Assembly (NCBI RefSeq): GCF_003063435.1
Contig: NZ_NESL01000005.1
Location: 1-64,000, forward strand
Direction of reading: 5' to 3'
Length of the DNA stretch: 64,000 nucleotides
Origin: Limnohabitans sp. 2KL-1
GTDB taxonomy: Bacteria; Pseudomonadota; Gammaproteobacteria; Burkholderiales; Burkholderiaceae_C
The position numbers and the translations under genes are program-made. Below are positions 9,644 to 15,262 of this stretch, piece after piece (the first letter of the stretch is position 1; every line of letters begins with the position of its first letter). A model generated the notes under the pieces. That model searched no databases. It was not told the origin of the DNA and saw only the letters and a program-made list of their open reading frames with translations.

Positions 9644-10057
9644 TCAGTCGATGGCTTGATAGATCAGCTTGGCCTCGGGATGTTGGGATGCATATTCGCG
9701 CAGCAGGTGGTAGTGCTCTGCACAGACCTGCGCCAATCGATCTTCGCCAAAGGACAACTCGCTGTAGGCGTAAAGACAAACAGTGATCCCGAAAGCATCT
9801 GGGGATACTTTGCCTTGAAAGCCGTTCTCGCAGCTTAGGGTGAACTCTGTGTCAAAGCGCGGCGCCACGTAAAAGCCACCGTTTGTGAGTTCATGGAACT
9901 CCCAGAAGCCTCCTGTGTATTCTTCCGACAAAGCCTCAGCAATGCTGAATACTGCAGGTTCCAGCTTGAGCACGTAGGCAAGGCCAAAGAGACGGTCAAC
10001 AATGGCCATACGATCAGACTCAGGGACTATGGTGTTTGTGATGATGTTTGTTGTCAT
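9644..10057 (-). CDS. antirestriction protein of the ArdB/KlcA family
   Basis: A 137-residue protein carrying the family signatures YTGGFWEFHELTNGGFY (about residues 47-63), APRF, then a C-terminal FGITVCLYAYSELSF and YHLLREYASQHPEAKLIYQAID. Family members inhibit type I restriction enzymes without mimicking DNA and help incoming plasmids and islands survive. Length is normal for the family. It is the last gene of the minus-strand run that begins near 12,775, downstream of several small unknown genes, which is a common arrangement on plasmids and integrative elements. Confidence 0.92.
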   Translation of the reverse strand: MTTNIITNTIVPESDRMAIVDRLFGLAYVLKLEPAVFSIAEALSEEYTGGFWEFHELTNGGFYVAPRFDTEFTLSCENGFQGKVSPDAFGITVCLYAYSELSFGEDRLAQVCAEHYHLLREYASQHPEAKLIYQAID

Positions 10058-10294
10058 GATTCAATCCAAAAAAATAGGGTGATAAAGAACCCCTCCCCCA
10101 ATCAACGCCAGGCGCACCAAGACCTCTGCTGTTGCAGATACTGTTGTGTGCTTTTGGGGTCAGACCGAAGGAGGGGATTCAAGCCGGGGCCGGGTGGTGC
10201 CGGTGGCGTTGGCCGCTGGGGGCCGGGGGTTGCCCGAGGGGTGGGCAGGTTGGCCGCATGCGGGCCGGTTCGGGGCTGGGTCTGGCTCCCCTGC
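10058..10294. other. GC-rich gap without a gene
   Basis: This stretch has a strikingly GC-rich block (about 10170-10290) unlike the AT-rich genes to its right. On the minus strand the block would give a proline-rich but stop-interrupted reading frame, possibly a decayed gene. I see no intact start with a ribosome-binding site. Confidence 0.35.
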
Positions 10295-10447
10295 TCAGTG
10301 CCAGGTCGCGCCGCCCATGGTGTCCGAGTCGTTGGCGCTCAGGTGGGCCACTTCCGAGACGATCACAAGTGGAAACAGATCATCGGGGATGTCATCCCAA
10401 TCGAGGGCACGTTGCATGGCGGTGGAAATAATTTCGTGGTAATTCAT
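10295..10447 (-). CDS. small hypothetical protein (50 residues)
   Basis: A short intact gene starting at an ATG with AGGAA six bases upstream and ending at a TGA. The product begins MNYHEIISTAMQRALDWDD and has an acidic, mostly helical first half (DDIPDDLF) followed by VIVSEVAHLSAND. It contains no membrane segment or known motif that I recognise. It lies directly after the 62-residue membrane protein gene and before the antirestriction gene on the same strand, so it is probably part of that transcript. The evidence is the start context and protein-like composition only. Confidence 0.55.
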   Translation of the reverse strand: MNYHEIISTAMQRALDWDDIPDDLFPLVIVSEVAHLSANDSDTMGGATWH

Positions 10448-10450
10448 GGT

Positions 10451-10639
10451 TTAGTTCCTGTGGTTACGGACTTTGAAATAAAAAGAGATGGCCACGACAA
10501 AAATGACAATGACCACCAGCGATGGATACAAAAAACAGAGGGCGGAAAATGCGCCAATGGACATCAATCTGGTCGATGGAAACCACAAACCCAGCAGTCC
10601 GGCGGCTATCAAAGCAGCATTAATAGATTCAGTTTTCAA
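10451..10639 (-). CDS. small membrane protein (62 residues)
   Basis: Mostly two hydrophobic stretches (NAALIAAGLLGLWF and PSLVVIVIFVVAISFYF) with a basic end (KVRNHRN), giving a likely two-pass inner-membrane protein. The start is TTG and overlaps the stop of the upstream gene as TTGA, so translation is probably coupled. No family recognised. Confidence 0.5.
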   Translation of the reverse strand: MKTESINAALIAAGLLGLWFPSTRLMSIGAFSALCFLYPSLVVIVIFVVAISFYFKVRNHRN

Positions 10640-11088
10640 ATATTGGCTTTCTTTGATTTGATGGTCTTTCGTTTATCGGCTTGATCCATGGCATCCATTG
10701 CCACCCGCTCAAAGGTGGTGTCGGGGACCATTTCGTGATGACGACTGTTTTCTGCATTCACGCGGACCAAGCCCAAATGCTTGAGAATGGCCAAAACAAA
10801 ACCACCTGTATTGATGCTTCGCCCGGCATGCAGTTCGCACATCGAGCGTGAGATCAAAACAAGGTGGGATTGCACCAAGTCGTCAATATCCACACCGCTG
10901 GCCCATTCATCGCAGAACATCCCGCCGCCTGAATTGGCAACTATGCGCAAATGCAATGACTGGTCTTCGGGATTTCTGCCAATGGCATAGGTCAAACTGG
11001 ATTGACCTGACAAGGACTGACATTCACCCGTGTGAATGGTTTCGATGGGAGACAGTTCAGCCTCGGTGACTTCATTTTCAATTTCCAT
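10636..11088 (-). CDS. hypothetical island protein (150 residues)
   Basis: The ATG at 11088 is preceded by AAAGGAAAA, a good ribosome-binding site. A further upstream ATG at 11184 would add 32 residues with little support. The product starts with an acidic stretch (MEIENEVTEAELSPIETI), has a middle with SLTYAIGRNPEDQSLHLRI and NSGGGMFCDEW, and ends in a lysine-rich tail (KRKTIKSKKANI). I do not recognise a domain. The segment GFVLAILKHLGLV could be a short helix of a DNA- or protein-binding fold. Its stop overlaps the TTG start of the next gene. Confidence 0.55.
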   Translation of the reverse strand: MEIENEVTEAELSPIETIHTGECQSLSGQSSLTYAIGRNPEDQSLHLRIVANSGGGMFCDEWASGVDIDDLVQSHLVLISRSMCELHAGRSINTGGFVLAILKHLGLVRVNAENSRHHEMVPDTTFERVAMDAMDQADKRKTIKSKKANI

Positions 11089-11171
11089 GGTTTTTTTTCC
11101 TTTCAAAGGGTTGTGCGCACATGGCGCGGGGGTTGCTTTCAAATAAGATGCTTCGTTTCCCGCAGTGCCTT

Positions 11172-11360
11172 TCATTGCCAGCAATTGCAGGTCTGCTTGC
11201 GGTTCAGGTGAATCACATCCAAAACGGCCATGGCTTCGGCCAATTCACGACTCTGGCCACCGTCGTAATGGCGAATGGCTGCACGCTCCTGAAACAGTTC
11301 ATACAGGTCATACGTCAGGCATGCCACCATGGCGGCCACAAGCTCATAGACTGGTTTCAT
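11172..11360 (-). CDS. small hypothetical protein (62 residues)
   Basis: ATG start with AAAGGT upstream, overlapping the stop of the preceding gene as ATGA. The product (MKPVYELVAAMVACLTYDLY at the start) is mostly helical, with QSRELAEAMAVLDVIHLNRKQ in the second half. Small proteins of this kind are common beside ardB genes in integrative elements, but I cannot assign a function. Confidence 0.55.
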   Translation of the reverse strand: MKPVYELVAAMVACLTYDLYELFQERAAIRHYDGGQSRELAEAMAVLDVIHLNRKQTCNCWQ

Positions 11361-11821
11361 TGGTTACCTTTCTGAACAGGCAATAAAAAACCGCCTCGGT
11401 GGGCGGTGTCGTTGTCGACAGATGCGTCGATTGCGCCGGGTGGTACGTCCGGGGGACTTCGGTAGGCATGCTCCTGGCATAAAGCCAAGATGTCCGGGGC
11501 AGCTTCTGCCTTAGACGCAAAGACCAAGGTTCCGTAGCCCGATGAGGACAGCACGAACACCAGCTCGTAACAGGTGCTGTGTTCCTCAATCACTTCCCAC
11601 AAAGGACTTCCCAGATCGGTTATCACGCGCATGTTCAGTTGGTCCTGCAGTTGCTCGATGCCGTCACCGGATTCGAGGATCACTAATACCACCAAGTCCT
11701 CCATGCTGAAGTCTTCGTCGGTCAGTTCTTCCATGCGCTCTACAACCAATCTGCCAACTTCAGCATCAATCTTGTTCTCGAAATAATGCTGTACGGCCTC
11801 TGCCGTTCTCAATATCTGCAT
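11357..11821 (-). CDS. hypothetical acidic protein (154 residues)
   Basis: A soluble, strongly acidic protein with ERMEELTDEDFSMEDLVVLV near residues 28-47 and YELVFVLSSSGYGTLVFASK near 85-104. There is no membrane segment or known motif. It starts at an ATG just after a terminator-like hairpin (11844-11881), so it may have its own promoter or depend on read-through. Its stop overlaps the next start (ATGA). It heads the block of small genes that ends with the antirestriction gene. Proteins that travel with antirestriction genes are often accessory to establishment in a new host, which is the only functional hint. Confidence 0.55.
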   Translation of the reverse strand: MQILRTAEAVQHYFENKIDAEVGRLVVERMEELTDEDFSMEDLVVLVILESGDGIEQLQDQLNMRVITDLGSPLWEVIEEHSTCYELVFVLSSSGYGTLVFASKAEAAPDILALCQEHAYRSPPDVPPGAIDASVDNDTAHRGGFLLPVQKGNQ

Positions 11822-11843
11822 ATTTTTTTTCTTTCATTTAAAA

Positions 11844-11881
11844 AATGAAAAAGCCCACCCTGAATCGCTTCAGTACGGGCC
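11844..11881 (-). terminator. hairpin between the membrane-protein pair and the small-gene block
   Basis: On the minus strand GGGC and GCCC arms plus an inner CTGAA/TTCAG pairing with a GCGA loop are followed by TTTTT. This would end or attenuate the transcript coming from 12,775. Confidence 0.5.
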
Positions 11882-11900
11882 ACCCAAAGTTACCAAATTT

Positions 11901-12224
11901 TTATTTAAAGTCCCTTAACCAGATAATCAAAAATCCCAACACCAAAACCCAACCAACCAAAACAGCAAGACCGAACAGCACCTTTCTGAACATCAGCAGT
12001 AGTTCAAAACCAAGGTACTCCATCAATTCAACCAACTTCAATCGAACCCATGCCCAGCCTGATGGGTTTTCATCCCAGGATACGCCACGCTCCAAAGCTT
12101 TGTATTTTCTAAGCAGCCTGTTCGCCTCCCTGATAGATGAATAAACATCTCTGGTTAATTCAATAGATCTATACTGCTGTCGCGTTTCTTGAAAATGTTT
12201 TTTGGCGTTTCCATTTTTTCGCAC
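11901..12224 (-). CDS. small membrane protein with basic N-terminus (107 residues)
   Basis: GTG start preceded by a near-perfect Shine-Dalgarno sequence (AGGAGGTGAT). The first 55 residues are basic and helical (KKHFQETRQQYRSIELTRD), and the C-terminal part is one long hydrophobic stretch (VLFGLAVLVGWVLVLGFLII) ending in WLRDFK. It therefore looks like a tail-anchored or single-pass inner-membrane protein. It follows the zinc-ribbon protein gene by 11 bp, so the two are probably made together. No family recognised. Confidence 0.6.
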   Translation of the reverse strand: MRKNGNAKKHFQETRQQYRSIELTRDVYSSIREANRLLRKYKALERGVSWDENPSGWAWVRLKLVELMEYLGFELLLMFRKVLFGLAVLVGWVLVLGFLIIWLRDFK

Positions 12225-12235
12225 ATCACCTCCTT

Positions 12236-12775
12236 CTATTTTATTTGCCCTTGATTTTTCAATTGGACCAATCCACCTTGAATACAGCTTGTAGAAAATG
12301 ATTTTTTATCCACCCCCTGTGGAGCTGACTTGGCCACCTCGTTGCATCTATCGATCAACTCTTTTTTCAGTTCATCTTCAGTTTTCTGTGTCCCGCCAGA
12401 AAACATTCCAATGAATACCAGAGCGATTACCCCGAGAATAATCAGGGAAACAATACCTCCAAACAACTCTGCAAAAAATTTCTTACCTTGTCCTCGTTTT
12501 GCACCACAGGAAGGACAAACTTCGGCCTTCTTACTAACCATACCTCCACAATCTTTACAAATGGTTATGGCAGGATTTTTTTCTTGATGCTGATCTGACA
12601 GCTCATTTTTAATATCTTTAGGGATCGACTTTGATTTTAGGTTGCCACTCTTCTGTCCCAATGTACTTTTTTGTTTTTTACCGTTAAAGCCAAGACCGCT
12701 TTTTTCTTTTCCACAGCTCCAACATGCATCAAATTGATCTTCAATTTTTTCAGTACATTTCATACAAATCCACAT
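12236..12775 (-). CDS. two-zinc-ribbon membrane protein
   Basis: A 179-residue protein. The N-terminus has CMKC and CWSC (residues 4-7 and 18-21), a first zinc ribbon. A lysine-rich linker follows, then a second ribbon with CKDC and CPSC around residues 73-91. One transmembrane segment (GGIVSLIILGVIALVFIGMF, about 106-125) precedes an acidic, helical C-terminal domain with two cysteines. Ribbon-plus-membrane proteins of this type are found in many bacteria without a firm role. Start ATG has AAGGAG upstream. It is the first gene to the left of the operator region, so it is probably controlled by the divergent XRE regulator. Confidence 0.6.
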   Translation of the reverse strand: MWICMKCTEKIEDQFDACWSCGKEKSGLGFNGKKQKSTLGQKSGNLKSKSIPKDIKNELSDQHQEKNPAITICKDCGGMVSKKAEVCPSCGAKRGQGKKFFAELFGGIVSLIILGVIALVFIGMFSGGTQKTEDELKKELIDRCNEVAKSAPQGVDKKSFSTSCIQGGLVQLKNQGQIK

Positions 12776-12819
12776 TTCATGCTCCTTTCGTTACCCGCTC
12801 CATGAGCACAACACCCAGT

Positions 12820-12836
12820 GTCACGACTTTCGTGAC
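12820..12836. promoter_or_regulatory. operator 1: perfect 7-3-7 palindrome
   Basis: GTCACGACTTTCGTGAC has perfect 7-bp arms. With the second copy 33 bp to the right, about three helical turns away, it lies in the divergent promoter region between the zinc-ribbon gene and the XRE regulator, so it is a strong candidate binding site for that regulator. Confidence 0.8.
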
Positions 12837-12852
12837 GACAATTATGACTACT

Positions 12853-12869
12853 GTCACGAAACTCGTGAC
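12853..12869. promoter_or_regulatory. operator 2: perfect 7-3-7 palindrome
   Basis: GTCACGAAACTCGTGAC has the same arms as operator 1 with a different three-base centre. It ends directly before the GTG start of the XRE gene, so binding here should block that gene's expression (autorepression). Confidence 0.8.
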
Positions 12870-13202
12870 GTGCAAGAAGACAAAAAACATCAAATCTCCA
12901 TCGTCGGTCGCCGCATGCGCGAACGTCGTGAAGCTTTGGGATTTGCTCAGGAAAAGGTAGGGGTGGCTATCGGCCTTGACGAGTCCAGTGCCAGGGCACG
13001 GATCAGTCGATATGAACTTGGCGTGCACGAACCGCCATTTGCCACTGTCAAGCTGCTGGCTACTGTTCTGGATGTTCCTCCGCCCTACATGTACTGCGAA
13101 GAACAGGACATTGCCGACCTATTGCTGGCCTTGCACAAGATCCCAAGCCAGACACGAAGACAAAAAGTGGACGTGCTGATGGCCCACATTGCAGACGTCT
13201 GA
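12870..13202 (+). CDS. XRE family transcriptional regulator
   Basis: A 110-residue repressor-like protein with a helix-turn-helix of the Cro/CI type at about residues 10-70 (IVGRRMRERREALGFAQEKV, then SRYELGVHEPPFATVKLLA). The C-terminal 35 residues form a short helical tail, and no peptidase domain is present. The only in-frame start is the GTG that directly follows operator 2, with no clear Shine-Dalgarno sequence. It is divergent from the zinc-ribbon gene and the leftward island genes and probably controls both directions. It is the only regulator visible in the island. Confidence 0.85.
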   Translation: MQEDKKHQISIVGRRMRERREALGFAQEKVGVAIGLDESSARARISRYELGVHEPPFATVKLLATVLDVPPPYMYCEEQDIADLLLALHKIPSQTRRQKVDVLMAHIADV

Positions 13203-13387
13203 GTCTGGTCAACGAACCAACTCTGCTGCAAGGCAGTCCGAACTATCCACTCGAGCACGAATCTCGACCTCACTGCCGATCTGTAGTCTCAGCAGAGCCA
13301 TGTCATTAAGTTGACCCATGCATTTAGACCATATGGTTTTACACCGTACACCAGGTCCCCACAGAGGGGCGCTTGATGCTGGCAACT

Positions 13388-13963
13388 TCAAAGCTCAGAA
13401 CCCATTTCATTTCTCTTGACTATTCGAATCATTCTCGATTCATTATCGAAAATAATTGTTACCCCATTTGTATGGGTAGCATCCAAACTAGCTTTGGGTC
13501 TAGACCATACCACCGCAATGTGGCCATCCGAAGTGCCTGTAGTAGTTTCTGGTTTACCCAGCCTCTCTATCAGCTGATCCAATGTCGTAACTCCTGGCTC
13601 AAATCGCCCACCAGACGTAACCTCAGGGAGGAAATTTGCAGTGACCGTGCTATGGGTGGCAATCACCCATTCATGAGCTCGGCCCCACGCCGAAGCTTTT
13701 TTTAGATGATCGTGATGATCGAATGGGAATTCTTGCTGTAATGATGTTCCATCAGGGCACTTATAAGCAGCTCTTACAAAGTGACTGTAATAGGTTACAA
13801 CACCTTTTCTCGAGCGACCAGATAATTTTTTTTCAAATGATATAAAAGCTCCTTCAGGGAGTTTTTGAGTTTCACTTTTGATCGCTGCAGACTCTTCACT
13901 ATTTTGATTGATAGCGATAAGAACAATACAAATTACGAAAAATATCGCCAAAGCCATTCCCAT
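13388..13963 (-). CDS. membrane-anchored protein with a BamE-like C-terminal part
   Basis: 191 residues. A hydrophobic N-terminus (ALAIFFVICIVLIAI, residues 4-18) without a lipobox suggests an inner-membrane anchor with the rest in the periplasm. The C-terminal part (FEPGVTTLDQLIERLGKPET, then GVTIIFDNESRMIRIVKR) resembles the SmpA/OmlA (BamE) fold, in which a G-x-T segment is followed by a helix and strands. That assignment is tentative. Start ATG has AAGGA upstream. The gene is AT-rich compared with the chromosome and lies in the island cargo segment. Role unknown. Confidence 0.55.
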   Translation of the reverse strand: MGMALAIFFVICIVLIAINQNSEESAAIKSETQKLPEGAFISFEKKLSGRSRKGVVTYYSHFVRAAYKCPDGTSLQQEFPFDHHDHLKKASAWGRAHEWVIATHSTVTANFLPEVTSGGRFEPGVTTLDQLIERLGKPETTTGTSDGHIAVVWSRPKASLDATHTNGVTIIFDNESRMIRIVKRNEMGSEL

Positions 13964-14036
13964 ACGATCCTTTTTTCACTGATAAGACCCATTACAGTTT
14001 AACTTAGCTTAGCAATCTGTTAAATAAGGTTGAATA

Positions 14037-14450
14037 TTACCCAATTGAAATCCACTCTTCTCTGGTCATATTTTTCCATCTGTTTTCGTCAAAATTCCAA
14101 TAACAATACTCAACTAAAGAGTCTTTATGAAACTTTTTAATTGCAATAATAGTTCTTATTTCATCGTTACTTATAACTTGCAGAACTTGCTTAGTGACTT
14201 CTGCAAATGCAGCTTCGGGCGAGTCAAAATGATATTGCTCATTCAACAAAACCCAATCACCAGCACGCTTCGCATAAGATTTAAATGAATAATTACTGTT
14301 CTGTGCTCCGGCATCCTCAATTTTTATTTCAAGATGCTCAAAATTCCAAAGATTAACTTTGTTTTTCTGAATTTCAGATATATAGATTTTAAGTGTGGAG
14401 CCATTACTACCAACTTTACTTAAAATATTTTTCAATTGATTAAAATTCAT
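14037..14450 (-). CDS. hypothetical protein (137 residues)
   Basis: A soluble, AT-rich gene product that I do not recognise. It contains NLWNFEHLEIKIEDAG, then FDSPEAAFAEVTKQVLQVI and a C-terminal YCYWNFDENRWKNMTREEW that is rich in tryptophan. There is no signal peptide or membrane segment. It lies between an anchored BamE-like protein and a lipoprotein on the same strand, with 73 bp on one side and 33 bp on the other, so the three may form a unit. Base composition unlike the flanking chromosome suggests transfer. Confidence 0.55.
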   Translation of the reverse strand: MNFNQLKNILSKVGSNGSTLKIYISEIQKNKVNLWNFEHLEIKIEDAGAQNSNYSFKSYAKRAGDWVLLNEQYHFDSPEAAFAEVTKQVLQVISNDEIRTIIAIKKFHKDSLVEYCYWNFDENRWKNMTREEWISIG

Positions 14451-14483
14451 TGTGCAGCTTTGAAATTAAAGATAAATTTAATA

Positions 14484-14930
14484 CTACCTTCTATAGTTAG
14501 GACAATAAATTCCACCACCATCTTGAATACAAGCATTTGGATTATTCATTGGTTGCTGTTGAATAATTATTTGTTGAGGTTGAGGTTGTGGTTGTCGCTG
14601 TACAGGCACTGTTATGTACCTTGTTGTAGGCTCAGGCGGTTTTTCACCAAGTTCAATCAATGCTTTAACTGACAGATTACTATATTCAGAATTCGCTCTC
14701 GCTCCTGCCTTAAAATACTCAATAGCTTTGCTTCTATTTTTTCTACAATGCTGCTGAATAGTTCCATACCACCAGTACAAATATTCACCTGTATAATTTT
14801 GCATGGCGTAGCTTTCCGCACTAGTGCAATTCCCATCAAGAATATGTTTCCAAACAACTTGTCTTTGCTCACTTGCTGTTTCACAACCCATGAGTGCAAA
14901 AACAGAAATAAATATCAATAGTCTTTTCAT
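14484..14930 (-). CDS. putative lipoprotein with Sel1-like helical repeat
   Basis: 148 residues. The signal peptide ends in a lipobox (FALMGC, Cys16), so the mature protein should be lipid-anchored. The middle (CTSAESYAMQNY, YLYWWYGTIQQHC and KAIEYFKAGARANSEYSN) reads like one or two Sel1/TPR-type helical repeats. The C-terminal third is rich in Q and P (QRQPQPQPQQIIIQQQP). Start ATG has AAGGCG upstream. First gene of the AT-rich cargo block. It may act at the envelope together with the anchored protein at 13388. Confidence 0.6.
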   Translation of the reverse strand: MKRLLIFISVFALMGCETASEQRQVVWKHILDGNCTSAESYAMQNYTGEYLYWWYGTIQQHCRKNRSKAIEYFKAGARANSEYSNLSVKALIELGEKPPEPTTRYITVPVQRQPQPQPQQIIIQQQPMNNPNACIQDGGGIYCPNYRR

Positions 14931-15179
14931 ACAAAATTCGCCTTTATAATTTTTTTGCTGCCAATTATTTCAAATAACAAATCTTATTAAAGCATATTCA
15001 TAAATTGGATATGCATTCTTATGTGAAAACTTGGGTGTGCATTTTCAATCATCTTCACTATTGTCTTCATAACCTTTATCTAAGTGTAGATGCTCATTCG
15101 CTCATAGGTCAATGCTACATCGATTAAAAATTACCCACCGACCACCAACTCACTGACGGCATTCCACCAAATCACCAAC
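14931..15179. other. AT-rich region before the right junction
   Basis: About 250 bp of AT-rich sequence with no gene on either strand. It contains the promoter region of the lipoprotein gene. It ends at the aceA terminator that the island brought with its replacement tail. Confidence 0.4.
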
Positions 15180-15217
15180 AAAAAAGCCACCCAAGGCTCT
15201 CACCTCAGATGGCTTTA
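15180..15217 (-). terminator. terminator of aceA
   Basis: Hairpin with outer arms AAGCCA/TGGCTT and an inner AGG/CCT pairing, followed on the minus strand by TTTTTT, 46 bp after the aceA stop. Confidence 0.75.
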
Positions 15218-15262
15218 CAACCCCACCAGGCACCCATCAAGGGCGCCCAAGTGGTTAGTTGA

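Noticed and set aside
12781..12880. CRISPR-like repeat pair in the operator region
   Set aside because: Only two short palindromic copies exist, without regular spacers. They fit regulator operators, not a CRISPR array.
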